Origin: Halisarca cf. caerulea
Taxonomy: Eukaryota; Porifera; Demospongiae; Chondrillida; Halisarcidae
Assembly (NCBI GenBank): GCA_963170055.1
Contig: CAUJGJ010000444.1
Span: forward strand, 7,927,618-7,991,617
Reading direction: 5' to 3'
DNA: 64,000 bases
A program made the position numbers and the translations under genes. How positions within the stretch are numbered: the first letter of the stretch is position 1; each line of letters starts with the position of its first letter. Under the pieces are notes generated by a model. The model was not told the DNA's origin. It was given only the letters and a program-made list of their open reading frames with translations, and did no database searches. Shown here piece after piece: positions 32,691 through 43,654 of the stretch.

Positions 32691-33058
32691 GTGGTCAAAA
32701 GCCTTCAAATTGAAGGTTGAATACATCAGTAAAATTTTGGACTAACTCGGCTGGCTTACCAGGTCCAAGCTTCGGCGCTCTCTCCTTTAAAAACATTGTC
32801 CTTCATCTTTAATAATGTAGATCACATATGGAAGTGCAGCAAAAGCCAAAAATTGAGTTTTCCGTCTTTCTTGGCAAAGTAAGAGTACATATCAGCGAAA
32901 TAAAGGTACAAAATGAAGTAACTTGGTCTAAGGATACAGGAATTGAGCTCCATTCCACTTTACTAGTGACTCTCTTAGGCGACGTCACTTGTAATATCAT
33001 GCAACAGTCATGTGACAAAATGGCTACCAGCTAGTTCTAGGCTAGTCTAAACTTTAAT

Positions 33059-33344
33059 GGCTGGGAGCCAACGACAAACAGCCCATTGGCATAGTTTTCA
33101 GCATTTGTCGGCTTTATTATAGGATAATACACAATTTCCATGTGGGGGATTTTGATTCATTGCCTGATTCACAAGTTATAGGCGAAAAGGTGAGCTGACA
33201 TTCTTTAAAATTGTGGTTTTTAGTGATTTTCTCTAAAACTAATAGAGATCTTAAAATCCCCCACATGGAAGTTTTAGATACTTAGATAAGAAACCTACAT
33301 GCCAACATTTGTGCCCCCAGCTTTGAACTGTGTTGGCTCCCGGC
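33059..33344. mobile_element. Small MITE with nested inverted repeats
   Basis: The TIR GGCTGGGAGCCAAC matches inverted GTTGGCTCCCGGCC. A second inner pair, CCATGTGGGGGATTTT and AAAATCCCCCACATGG, gives concentric arms. It is 286 bases. Confidence 0.75.
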
Positions 33345-33394
33345 CGTTTTTCATGTTTTTATATGTTTAGGGAAAATGTGTATAATTTTGTTAG

Positions 33395-33573
33395 AACTAA
33401 CACATGTTTTTTAAGTTTGGCATCAAACGAAAGGTAATATAACTGTCTACACGATGATACCAGTTGTTAGACGATAGCGCATTTTTGTAGAAAGAAATAA
33501 AACAAAAAGTTGAAGATAAATTTTGCAACCACTGAAGCCATATAAATGCAAACGGACATGTTCCACATGCGCA
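33395..33573 (-). mobile_element. Fragment with a family C-like end
   Basis: It ends GGACATGTTCCACATGCG after GCCATATAAATGCAAAC, similar to the inverted left end of family C at 39960-39998. The other end is missing. Confidence 0.5.
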
Positions 33574-33594
33574 TATGTATGGATCTTCTGTTAA

Positions 33595-34365
33595 CCCTCC
33601 ATTTATGATAAATAGGTGCCCCTCTGACCTCGTACTATAGAACATTCTGGTAAAAAATCTGCCTTGTAGAAACTCGTGAAGAACTTCTTTCTCAATCAAT
33701 TTTGTACATTGCCACTTTAGTCATATGGCTACTAAGGCCTTCTGAAGCCTTATGCATGCAGGAACGGCCAATCCTCGGCAGTATTGTCAAAGAGAAACAT
33801 TTTATAGATAAACAAGTAATTTGAGTTAAAAACTCGTGGGGGCTGCTGCCCCACATGCTCGAATTACTTGCAAAGCATTGGAGTGTAAGTACACAGCTGA
33901 ACATTCATTGAACATACTGTTTATTGTAACTGGACAATTGTTTTCAAAACAATTCCTATAACTCATTCCTGTATAAATTCATACTTCTCTATTACTATTA
34001 TATAAATTCTCTATTATAAGACTTTTCATAAAATCTATATTATATATAGCGGATGAGCGTTACACACCGGAAGTCCAAATGAAAACAATATAGGGGCTGC
34101 CTGCGGCAGCCCCTAAAATGAAGAAACAACAATGAACGAAAAACAAGGCATCGGATTTTAGTGTAACTCTCTAAAATGTACAATTACTGTTCTGTGCTAC
34201 TATCTATCTGTACAAATCTGTCAGTAGATGAGCCTGGAAACAGTTGAGGCAGTAGTTTACACTGCACGTATGTCATCTCCGTGATTCTTTTGCGTTTCTC
34301 TCTTTCACGAGCCCTTTCCCTCCCTTTTCATGGCCGCTTTTGGGCGTACAGTAGTTAGGTGCTAT
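33595..34365. mobile_element. Family J element J2 interrupted by A2
   Basis: It follows TTAA (33591-33594) and starts CCCTCCATTTATG. The sequence tracks J1 until 33811, resumes after A2 at 34114 (GAAGAAACAACAATGAACG) and continues to GGGCGTACAGTAG. The right TTAA is lost. Confidence 0.7.
33812..34113 (+). mobile_element. Family A element, copy A2
   Basis: It runs from ACAAGTAATTTGAG through the GGGGGCTGCTGCCCC hairpin to the terminal palindrome GGGGCTGCCTGCGGCAGCCCC without its last base. Comparison with J1 (near 14250) shows the uninserted sequence. The internal TA tract is very short here. Confidence 0.85.
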
Positions 34366-34829
34366 GTAAATTTTGGGTGCTTTTTAGTAAGCTCATAGGT
34401 ATGTTCGAAATTTAGTACGTTTTTCGTTTTAGCAATGTCGAATACTTTATACGTAACGCTATAGTGACATAGAACAATGCCGAAAATCTTTTTGCGAGTT
34501 TTTGGCGATTCTGAGGGAGATTTGGGCCATGAAGGCATTCTTTTACTATCAGAAATGGAACGCCGGGCTGAAGAGCAGCAGTTAGAGGAGTAATGGAGGG
34601 AGCGTCAACACAAGCCTTATAACATAGAGCAACAACGTACTAAGATACCTTGATACGTCGAAACCGTTACTAAGAACGTTCTAATTTTCCGCGCGAAACG
34701 TAGTAAGCTTATTACATAACGTTTTACATAGTGCTAAACCTCTCTATTATGAAATTTTTATGTGGTCCCCAGAGTTTTGTTTTAAACTGGTTTGACTGTA
34801 TATTATATATATATAATGCAGTCTTTAAC

Positions 34830-35159
34830 CTGTTTCTAGTTGTATTTGGGAATGAGCCTCATCCATCCCAGCTACATTGGTTGCTTTACAAGTGTACCTT
34901 CCAGCTGCCGCTGCAGGGTCATCTATGCTAACTGGAACTGTGATATGTGTAAGGTTGGCTTTGCCTTCCATAGCATTATCATTCTTAAGCCAGATGATCT
35001 TTGGTGATGGAACTCCTTCCAAAACTTTACATGTTATTGTAAAGTTATAGCCAGCAAATATGTACTGACTACCCCCAATTTTGAAAGTGCTACTTCCTCT
35101 ACTTGCAGCATCTATTGGAATTTGATGAGGTGATCCCTTGTCAATTTCTGGTGTGACAG
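34830..35159 (-). CDS. Exon 6: Ig-like domain A1 of the Ig receptor
   Basis: Acceptor TCTTGCAG and donor GTTAAAG border a 330-base phase 1-1 exon. The Ig core shows C in FTITCKVLEG, W in IIWLKNDNA and C in GRYTCKATNVAG. It is almost identical to exon 8 from residue 25 onwards, and the flanking intron sequence is also alike on both sides. Confidence 0.87.
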
Positions 35160-35488
35160 CTGCAAGATCAAATGAACTATATACAATTATTACATACATA
35201 CTGTGTGGGCTGTGCCCAGGGCATCCATGGAAATGATAAATCTAGATCTAAGTAGTCAAGCATGCCAGACTACCCAAAAACACAATCAGCTATGAAGGGA
35301 TCACCACGGACTGACAAAATGACATAGTGAGTTAAAGAGTTTCAGTTAGAAACCAGATAGATCAAGTAGAGACACTACAATGTTCACACACTGTACATAT
35401 ATTTGTGTACATGTAAATTTGGATGATAAGAGTGAACTGTACAATAGAGCTATTATTAGCTCATTTACAAGAACTACCTATAACTCAC

Positions 35489-35857
35489 AGCAGTGGGCAA
35501 CTATGTTGGAGGCTGTTGAAATCTCCTCATTATGGAAGCAGGTACAGGTCCACACACCTTGCAGTGTTTGAGATGCCGGAAAGTCGACTGGATTGTTAAG
35601 TAAATATTCATTGATGACTAAATAACCTTCCCCAACTGTAAAATTACCGGAAAGACCAACAAGCTCTTCTGCAGTGATCCCATCAGGATTTCGAATTCTA
35701 CAGCTGCTAGGCACACAGTATGGTATAAGTGAACAAGTAAGTGTCACATTGGATTCAACTTGACCTTGTTCAAAACAAGGATCACATTCGGCATCCATGC
35801 GCACATGTAGATTAGTCTTTGGTTGTAAAGCATTAGAGCATTTTGGAAAAATAGAAT
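35489..35857 (-). CDS. Exon 5: degenerate Ig-like domain of the Ig receptor
   Basis: Acceptor AATACTCAG and donor GTGAGT border a 369-base phase 1-1 exon. The translation includes CDPCFEQGQVESNVTLTC, then a cysteine pair in YCVPSSCRI, and GVWTCTCFHNEEI near the end. The spacing of VTLTC and VWTCTC resembles the two cysteine strands of an Ig fold, but the usual central W is absent and extra cysteines are present, so I call it degenerate. I saw no duplicate of this exon elsewhere in the window. Confidence 0.75.
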
Positions 35858-35899
35858 CTGAGTATTAAAAGGATAATGATATGTTATGTAATGTAACTG

Positions 35900-36440
35900 T
35901 ATCATATAATCATATATAAAAAGCACACACAATGTCATACACAGTAGTAACTTAAGTAGTGTACCTAAGTAATATCTTTAGTTATAGAAAAAGTATGGCC
36001 AATCAGTACATGCTCCTACATCTTTACTAAGTGAAAACAGAATCAATTGGATAAGAGTGAAGAAGACACTGTGCCCAACATCCTGAATACCTGCAAACCA
36101 TTGAACAGCAACAACTACTAAAGCTGAATCTTCATTGAACAATGACGCCTGCTGAAACCCGTGCTGTTCATTTTGAAAACAATTGGCACCAGTGTGTAGT
36201 AACTGGTTTATTGCCAATTACACAACTGTGCATGGGCGTTTCTTTTGATGTGGTTAGGTCAATAAATCTCTTATCGACCTGTGAATAGGTCTCTAAGTCC
36301 TGGGCTCTTATTGCATGTACAAGGTTTTATCTTCACAACAAGCTTTGAGGGTGAATGCGAAACACAATTAGGACTGTTTGCTAATGGCCGCTACACAGTA
36401 GTATTTGATAAAAGACAAAAAGCTAGATGATAGACAGGTG
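35900..36440. other. Intron sequence without recognised features
   Basis: A possible degraded FB-type arm (GGTTTATTGCCAATTACAC, about 36207) is the only repeat-like trace. Confidence 0.4.
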
Positions 36441-36850
36441 ACCTCAAATCAGCTGTTTAAGCCCAATAATACCTGGCCTTCTTCAAGTTGTTAATTTCTG
36501 AATCAAGAACTTGGCGCAAATGGTGGAAACGGGCATCGGTAAGCAAATCGATCGATCAGAGTCTTGCTCGATCACGTAGGCGCTGAAGTCCCATCACTAA
36601 AGACTACAATGTGTTCGGGGCTAAAACTGCCATCCTTGCTTCTTTAATATGTCCATCATAAAACAAGGAATTCACATAGCTAATTCCTCGTCTGGTCATA
36701 GATAGTCAAAGGAGATTCCGAGAAACGTGTTCTGTCGACTCACCGCTTAATCTATGCGAGCAATAGCCCAAGCCTGCCAGGTATCAGCACGCCAGCTGTT
36801 GGTTTTTCGGTTATTTGAAGGAACATGGGGTTGAACAGCTGATTTGAGGT
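36441..36850. mobile_element. Small MITE
   Basis: ACCTCAAATCAGCTGTTTAA at the left matches inverted TTGAACAGCTGATTTGAGGT at the right over about 24 bases. The target duplication is not clear. It is 410 bases and non-coding. Confidence 0.75.
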
Positions 36851-36946
36851 AACAATCTGTCATCAACGTTCCACATCTTCGTCAAACTGCTGTGAAGCGA
36901 CCGTCAGCCATTCGAAATAAACGCTCATGCACACATTGTGTAAGGC

Positions 36947-37048
36947 GGTTATCGCGATTCGGTATCGGTTGCAATGGAATTTATCGCCCTTGGCGCTTCG
37001 CGCCTCGGGTGATAAATTCCATTGCAACCTCTACCTCATGCGATAACC
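36947..37048. repeat. Foldback repeat FB5
   Basis: GGTTGCAATGGAATTTATC and GATAAATTCCATTGCAACC form a perfect 19-base stem, with outer GGTTATCGC and GCGATAACC, around a loop holding GGCGCTTCGCGCC. Confidence 0.85.
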
Positions 37049-37049
37049 T

Positions 37050-37730
37050 ATACATAAATGCTCTAATAAATTCACAGCATGATTCAAAGGTATTCATATA
37101 AAATGGGATACAGCCAATTTTGTGGTCAAGTCCAGAAAATCTGCTTGTCCCAGAATACATTTCTTCTCGAAGTGTAAAAAGCACACTGTGCAAAATATTG
37201 AGTTAGAATGGTAGTAAAATTAGGTCACCATGTCCCTCTTAGCGGCTGCTATCTTATTTCAACAAATAGGCAGAATAATAATAATACGAAGAAGCCGAAA
37301 CGGTGACCTTGTACACTATGTGAACTTTTCAATTTTTAGCAAAGGTAAGGCACTCAGTGGCCTGTTATATACGTTTGGTTTTATGGGTTTTTTGGAGCTC
37401 CAAAACATCCCAGAAGTGACCTTTGGCACAAATACATTAGGCCCCAATGTATGGGCGGCCATTTTGCAATTGGTTTGGTGTCATCCCTATATATGTATTA
37501 CTACCATACCAATTGATAGTTAAAGAATAGAATTCTGTGGTCTATGGCATATACCTGCATGAGTCCCAAGAACAAGTGCGTGTATAAGCCATAGACTACA
37601 AATTGCTATTGTCTAACAAACTCTAGCCCATGGACAAATAATGTCATGCATCATCAAATGTGTATCACATGACTTGAAGTTGTGTGTACGGAATATTCAG
37701 CCAAATTATAGCCTATTAGCACTGCTACAA
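37050..37730. other. Intron sequence with one small foldback
   Basis: GTGGTCTATGGCATATA (37537) pairs with TATAAGCCATAGACTAC (37581). No exon is supported. Confidence 0.45.
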
Positions 37731-37733
37731 GGT

Positions 37734-37763
37734 TATGGACATGTCCCACATGCAAAACGAGTT
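37734..37763. mobile_element. Solo family B/C-type terminal repeat
   Basis: GGACATGTCCCACATGC occurs without a partner end in the vicinity. Confidence 0.45.
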
Positions 37764-38002
37764 TATTCAAATCGCCCACTATTAAAAGCATACACAAACA
37801 TACTGATGGGTTACATCCTGTGTGAATAATGACCCAGGCTGGGATGAGGCCGGGCCAAGGATGAGCCAAGGTTGCTGAGGAGGTACTGATCAGCAACTGT
37901 GAAGGCACTGCTCAAGGTGGAGGAGGATTTCCAAAGGTAGTCATAGTACACAGTGAGGTCACGATCTGTAGCCAGGGTACTGGTAGGAAGAAAACCCTTT
38001 GT

Positions 38003-38046
38003 TGAACTTCCGGTGTGTAGTGCTTGTCCGATTACATATATATATT
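38003..38046 (-). mobile_element. Family A 3'-end scrap
   Basis: AACTTCCGGTGTGTAGTGC and GTCCGATTACATATATA match the segment beside the TA tract of family A; the terminal hairpin is absent. Confidence 0.6.
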
Positions 38047-38051
38047 ATTAA

Positions 38052-39180
38052 CCCTCCTAGGTCTGTAATTAAGCGCCCACCTTACCTTGTGTGCCAAGAG
38101 GTTTAGCAGGAAGTTCGCGTGTAGAAGGGTGTTCAAAATTTGACGATAACTTCTTACTTGGCGTCTTTCAAGTATTTGGAGTTGTGCTTATTTTGTTTCG
38201 AAAGGTTTTCTTCAGCCTTTTGTTCATAGACTTTTTGACCTTGTCACTTAAGCAAGAAATAGGACAAGTTTAACAACACCAAGGAAGATAAAATCGAACG
38301 CGAATGGAAAGGTAAGTGTCTGTCTATTCCTAATTTGTTGAAAACGGAAAATCTACGACTACATTTCCATGTTGTTGATTTGTGCAGACCTAGATGGGAG
38401 GTGTGCCTGACAAATGCTCGTAACAGTAGCTTTCTCTGCATGTGCCACAGATGAAGGTTGTTTCCGTCATGTGCCTTCTCTGGCCGTCCTTAGACAGTCT
38501 CCCCGGCTGTTTCCAAACAGCGCACGCTCTCTTTCTGCCTTCGAACTGGACTCGCTAATGGTCTACTGCTGTCGTGGGCTGAAAAGAACATTTCTTGTGC
38601 GAATGCCCCCTTGCTGTCATACTAAGCTGGATAAGTCACCAAACTGGACTAGCTCCTTCCCAAAGTCCCCTATGCAACTCAGGAGCTTGCTTCTCTTCCA
38701 CTTGGCTTTTTATCATGCGAGTTGCTTTCGAATAGAGGGACCTATGATCTGCTGGAGTATGTAAGGTGCTTGGTTCTTAGTGGTTCTTGCATAGCATGAG
38801 CTACTTGCTACTGATCTATGTCCTGTACTTGTAATGCTATCTCTTCTACAGTTGTCCTTGCAAGTAGTGCATGGTAAGCATGGTCCTGACAAGTCAAGGT
38901 AGGTTTATTGAAGCCCACTTCCTTTCGAATCTCTGTGTCATTGATCTTCTCTTCCAGTTCCTCCACAGGGTCACTGCCAGCCAGAGAGGGCCTGCCAAAC
39001 ATTTCTTCACGCCAAGCCTGATGCAGAGAAGATGTGTTGAAGTCCACTTGTAGAGCTTGCCATGACTTTATCTTGATTTCAGTATATTTGAATCATGTTC
39101 ATGTACATTTGCTCATAGCCTTTTCGTAAGGTATTAAGGCTAGTAAAATAGCCTTTGCTATGCAGATGTAAAGTTCTCAA
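38052..39180. other. Possible family J relative with unassigned ORFs
   Basis: TTAACCCTCCTAGGTC with a nearby AAGCGCCC at 38048 resembles J1 and J2 ends, but I find no right end. A minus-strand frame at 38808-39047 and a plus-strand frame at 38414-38764 look somewhat protein-like but match no family I recognise, and could be relics of a transposase gene. Confidence 0.35.
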
Positions 39181-39998
39181 CTATGATTACGCACCTTGTT
39201 TTTCGATATCGGCGATCGGTACCGGAAGACTCATTCGGTTTAAATTTCCTTCATTGCCGACTTTCTTCAGTAAACTGCCTTCGCATTCTTTGGATAATGG
39301 CCTGCCTTAACTTAATAGTTCTCGCTTGCGACGTATCAATCCTTGCCATGCTATCCAAACAGTTTAAACTTCAAAATGCTCATCACTTTCCAATGGTACA
39401 AAGAGTTTGATGACGTCACATCACATATCACGTGACTATCATGTGAAAACAAGCCCCTTGTGAAAGAGATCTTTCCTGCAAAATGCCATGTCGCCGAGTA
39501 AATCAGCGGAGCAACAGAAGAATCTTCCGAGTATTTTATTGTGATCAGTATTGAAAGCTTCAACTTTTCACCAATGGGGGTTTAGATGTACTCGTTTTTA
39601 GAGAAGTTACTGAGAAATCCTTTATCATCCTGAGAATATTTGCTGAGTATCTCAAAAACTATTTTAATAACCAAAACCCCCATCAGTAGAAAGTTAGATA
39701 TTTTTATTAGGAACCATTCAGTCGTTGTCCTGTGTCTGTAGGCCCACTTTCTGATTTACTCGCATCCAAAAAACTGCTTAACTTACCTACTCGGTAAATC
39801 GCCAAATACGGAACGATCGGGAAGGAAATGTGGAAAAAAGTAGCTACATGTGTACCTTAGATATGTTTGTACTGCCTCAAAACCATTTCTTGGCCATTCT
39901 ACAATATATAGCAAAGAAATATAGGGATTTACAAACAGTATTTCGCCGACTTTAGGAAGCCATTGAAGTGTAAATGGACATGTCCCACATGTGTATGA
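39180..39998 (-). mobile_element. Family C element, copy C2, truncated
   Basis: The end GGACATGTCCCACATGTG follows GCCATTGAAGTGTAAAT, the inverse of the C1 left end. The interior arms ACTTTTCACCAATGGGGGT (39558) and ACCCCCATCAGTAGAAAGTT (39673) and the ATGCCATGTCGCCGAGTAAA stretch match C1 inverted. The other TIR is missing. Confidence 0.7.
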
Positions 39999-40007
39999 TA
40001 ACAATTA

Positions 40008-40221
40008 ACTTTCATCAATTACACCGTGCTGTTTGCCAATGGACAAGTATGGGACAGGCACCTCTAACACTGTAATTCAAAACCCAACTAAGCGTCTACA
40101 ACAAGTCAGTTATTTCATGACCAACTGTGCACTGGCTCTTTATTGCACTCGCCCTCGGGTGCTTCGCACCCTTGGGACTCGAGCAATAAAGACCCCAATG
40201 CACAGTTGGTCATACAATAAC
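40008..40221. repeat. Repeat unit ending in foldback FB2
   Basis: The segment from ATAACAATTAACTTTCATC through the foldback matches 47825-48049. The foldback itself (40109-40221) has arms ACCAACTGTGCACTGG and CCAATGCACAGTTGGT and a centre with GGGTGCTTCGCACCC, a perfect short hairpin. Confidence 0.85.
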
Positions 40222-40275
40222 TATTACATATATTATATAATATTATGCACACACACAACACACATACACACACAC

Positions 40276-40473
40276 CTTGACAATCAATGATAGTAACCAG
40301 CAACGTTGTGTTACACACTCTCTGTCCATCAAGTGCATGTAAAGTTATGGTCAATATCGTAGATTCTTCTCCGGTCCGGATACTGTACTGGTCTACATCC
40401 AATCTACAGTGTGCCTCTTTATGACAACCATAAAAACAACATTGGCCATATTTCATTTCAGAGTAAGATTCAT
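40276..40473 (-). CDS. Exon 4 of the Ig receptor
   Basis: Acceptor TTATTTTAG and donor GTGTGT border a 198-base phase 1-1 exon. The translation begins DESYSEMKYGQCCFYGCHKE and continues with CRLDVDQYSIRTGEESTIL and a hydrophobic beta-like TLLVTIIDC near the end. Six cysteines in 66 residues suggest a disulfide-rich extracellular segment. I do not recognise the domain. It lies between the IgGFc-binding part and the Ig exons, and phase and strand fit the same transcript. Confidence 0.7.
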
Positions 40474-40633
40474 CTAAAATAAAGCAAAGAATGTTAAAAA
40501 CTAAGAACCCAGTACTTTTGTGCACATGCTGTGCGTGAAGACCTCTTTTAACACAATAATGTATGTACTAGGAGCAATTTCATCAAAATTTACTCAATAC
40601 TGTCACTAAGCCAAATACATCTGCAGTACACAA

Positions 40634-41779
40634 AGAAGTAATTTGAGTTAAAAACTCGTGGGCGCTGCTGCCCACGCACTCGAATCACTTGCAAAGCATT
40701 GGAGTTTCAGTGCATAGCTGAACATTCATTGAACATACTGTTTATTTGCAGGTAGGTTATGGCAGATTCGTGGTTGCAAAGGGCATCTTGTGGTTTTGAC
40801 ATGTATGCAATTAAATTGTCACGCCTAATACAAATTATCACGTTCTTACTGTGTGACCATCTCACTAAAATTCACGATTTGAATGGTTGCACCATCAATA
40901 GAAGGGATTCTGGCCGACCAACTTAGCAAATGGATGGCAGTAAACTGTAAACTTGCAAATTTGCGAGCGATCGAGCTTCAAAAGTTTTGACTTGCCTCCG
41001 AAGTTATGACCGTATGTGCGGCATATAAATTAGCCGCTGTATATTCGAGAACATGTGGTGAACATGTGACCAAGGTTTGGAAAGAACTCTTGTCGATAAG
41101 AAAGTTATGTCCAAAAATGCGGTCGAGCAAACTTTGGTCTATATATTTGAAACTACGTCAGATTATCCCTTAAGGACCGAACTTCAAATGCTGGTTATGG
41201 GAAGACTGTAGACCTTTCCGTTCAGCTTATGTCAAGCCGTTTGCTGTTACTACCGTGCTTTTGAAGCAGAAATCCTTTAACATAACAACGGAGGGATGGA
41301 CTATCGCTCTCCCATAACCAGGAAAGTAAGATAAGCACATGTTGTGTCTTATGGATAGACTTGTGTGCTCAAACTCGGAGATTTTCTCAACCGCGTTTTT
41401 GAATCTTTACAATTTTCATATGGTGACGGAAAATCGGTCATACAGAAATTGCAAAAGATTGTTGGTTGCTTTATGTACACATACATAACATATAAAGGTT
41501 ATAATCGCTGTTTGCGCTGTTTTTTGAGGCTTGGCATCTACAAGAAGTTACAACAAGGCCTTGAATTCAAGACGTTTGGAAGCGGCAGCCATTTTGTTTT
41601 ATGGCAAAACTGGACATAACTTACCTGCATTGTAACTGGACGATTGTTTTGAAAACAATTAACATATTTGGCAATTATTTTCAAAACAATTCCTATAACT
41701 CATTCCTGTATAAATTCATACTTCTCTGTTACTATTAAATAAATTCTCTTTTATAAGATTTTCTTCAAATCCGTATTAT

Positions 41780-41829
<50 letters not shown>

Positions 41830-41881
41830 TACGAGTGTTACACACCGGAAGTCCAAATGAAAACAATATAGGGGTAGCCCC
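40634..41881 (+). mobile_element. Family A element A3 interrupted by E1c
   Basis: The 5' hairpin (AAGTAATTTGAG to TCGAATCACTTGC) is at 40634-40690 and the body continues to 40746. E1c is inserted between 40747 and 41629. The body resumes with the ATTGTTTTGAAAACAATT repeat, a long TA tract and GGAAGTCCAAATG, ending in a shortened terminal palindrome GGGGTAGCCCC at 41881. Confidence 0.85.
40747..41629 (-). mobile_element. Family E1 element, copy E1c
   Basis: It runs TGCAGGTAGGTTATGGC to GACATAACTTACCTGCA, 883 bases, with TT duplicated (40745-40746, 41630-41631). Family A copies without this insertion show the empty site. It is in the opposite orientation to E1a. Confidence 0.9.
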
Positions 41882-41984
41882 TAAAAATGCTATAATTTAG
41901 AAGATAATTAAGCACATTAATACAGTGTGCACACACTATGCATACATATGGACCACATTCATACTGTATGTAAAAGTTCTTGTA

Positions 41985-42098
41985 TGCCCAACTGTACACT
42001 GGCGTATTTATTGCCCCAGTCCCTCTGGCAAGGTCACGTACAATAAACAGCCAATGAATAGCAGGTCATGCAATAACTTACTTGTTGTGGACGCTAAA
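41985..42098. repeat. Foldback repeat FB4
   Basis: TATGCCCAACTGTACACTGG and the inverse segment CCAATGAATAGCAGGTCATG form degraded arms of the FB type. Confidence 0.6.
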
Positions 42099-42267
42099 CT
42101 TGTTTTTCCTATTAGGCTGTGTGAGGTGTTTTGTGTCACATTGTGAGGTGTTTCTGGTTAACTGTGATATACTCTATAGGGCAAATAAATTGATGTAGAC
42201 CTTTATCGTTTACTAGAGTGGCTTGCCCTACAGTCGTTCACATGTATTATCTTTTTCCAATCATTAT

Positions 42268-42340
42268 TAAGGGCTGCCGCAGGCAACCCCTATATTGTTT
42301 TCATTTGGAGTTCTGGTGTGTAACGCTAGTCTGATATATA

Positions 42341-42408
<68 letters not shown>

Positions 42409-42520
42409 GTTTGGAGGAAAGTCTTATAATACAGAATTTATGTAATAGTAATAGAGAAGTATAAATATATACTGGAATAAGTTATAGGAATTGTTTTCAA
42501 AGCATTTGTCCAGTTAGTCG
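42268..42520 (-). mobile_element. Family A element A5, 5'-truncated
   Basis: It starts with the inverted terminal palindrome GGGCTGCCGCAGGCAACCCC and ATTGTTTTCATTTGGAG, then a long TA tract, and stops within the AAAGCATTTGTCCAGTTA region. The 5' hairpin is absent. Confidence 0.75.
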
Positions 42521-42572
42521 ATAATCTTACTGGACATCACTAGCCAAGAGATTATTTCACCAAATGATTTAG

Positions 42573-42800
42573 CAGGGGGTTGCAGGGTGGTTCAGTAGCT
42601 AGCCTGTGTGGCTATGACACCAAAGTTTGTGGGTTCGATTCCCAACCTGCACCCCTTGCTTGTTTGTGAAAAATAAGTGCAGCTACTTAAGCCACACAAT
42701 GTGTATGTAGAATTGTGCATGATTTGCATGAGTTTCGTGGGCCCCTGGTGGAGTAGCCTTAGGCTAAAGGGGTCCCACGTAAAACAAGATACCAAAGAAA
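42573..42800 (+). mobile_element. tRNA-derived SINE
   Basis: The head at about 42575-42655 contains a box A-like TGGTTCAGTAGC and a box B GGTTCGATTCC with spacing as in tRNA genes, and the 3' strand CCTGCACCCC can pair with GGGGTTGCAGG. The tail continues about 145 bases and includes a hairpin CCCCTGGTGGAGTAGCC / GGCTAAAGGGG. A similar tail sequence occurs alone at 63027-63070. The head has no isolated tRNA gene context, hence SINE. I suspect the tail may be a conserved SINE domain but cannot verify that. Confidence 0.75.
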
Positions 42801-42813
42801 ACAGCCAGATGCG

Positions 42814-43519
42814 CATGTGGGACATGTCCAGATTTGTTATGATAGCATTCCGTAGTTTGCATAGTGAGTAATTTGTTATTATTTGGCGCCAATAGAATAT
42901 TAGTCACATGTTCATCTTGTGGTTGAGACTGTTATTTGGGCATATACAAGTGCTGTGCCAAGGTACAGTGACATTTTCTGTCGTCATTACAGAATCATCA
43001 CATGCTCGCATGTGACTCCACTGTATCGTCAGAAATTTAGTTTTCTGCTAGGTGATAGATGAAGGAACAAGCAAGCAACGGTTTGCTAGAGCCAACTGTG
43101 AGTTATTTGCGTTATACAACTTTTCCATATTGGATATTTGAAATTTTTGCTCCACTCTCGAGTTATAGGTGCTTGAATGTTGTCATTTTAGGGCTGTTTT
43201 CACTGATCTTGGCTTTCAAGAGGATTGGCAAAATACCCAACATGAAAAAGTTAGCAAATACTTCGCTAGAGCAATTTATGGAAAAATGGCTTAGAAAGCA
43301 TTCCACCAGTTATCACCCTGAGTATTTTGTTCTTGAATAGGGGACAGGAGAACTGTTCTAGCTGCTTCAGTATTCATATGAGATGTTCGGAACAGTAACA
43401 TTTGAGAAGTTCAAATGTCTGCCTACTAGTACTCTAAAGCTTCTATAAGTTGAGAACAGAAGTTGTAAAAAAGACCGAAATTTTCACACCTCCTAATTAG
43501 CGTGGACATGTCCAACATG
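42814..43519 (+). mobile_element. Family B element, copy B2
   Basis: The ends CATGTGGGACATGTCC and inverse of CATGTTGGACATGTCC are 706 bases apart. The internal arms CAACTTTTCCATATTGG (43109) and CCCAACATGAAAAAGTT (43236) flank a core with CTCGAGTTATAGGTGC. Confidence 0.85.
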
Positions 43520-43654
43520 TGTGCTACCATCATCAGTGGTATGATACAAGATACAGTGCATGAGCTTAAATAGTAGTGTGTAACAAGAACACTCCTTACA
43601 GTATACAAAACCTTGATGTGAAAATGTGAAAACATCACTCACAATCTCAATTAA

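Noticed and set aside
38414..39047. Protein-coding gene at 38414-38764 or 38808-39047
   Set aside because: Frames on opposite strands are short, have no recognised domain and lie in a likely degraded element; kept only as a note.
42575..42655. Stand-alone tRNA gene
   Set aside because: Box A and box B are present but the cloverleaf is imperfect and it is fused to a non-tRNA tail with a SINE-like hairpin.
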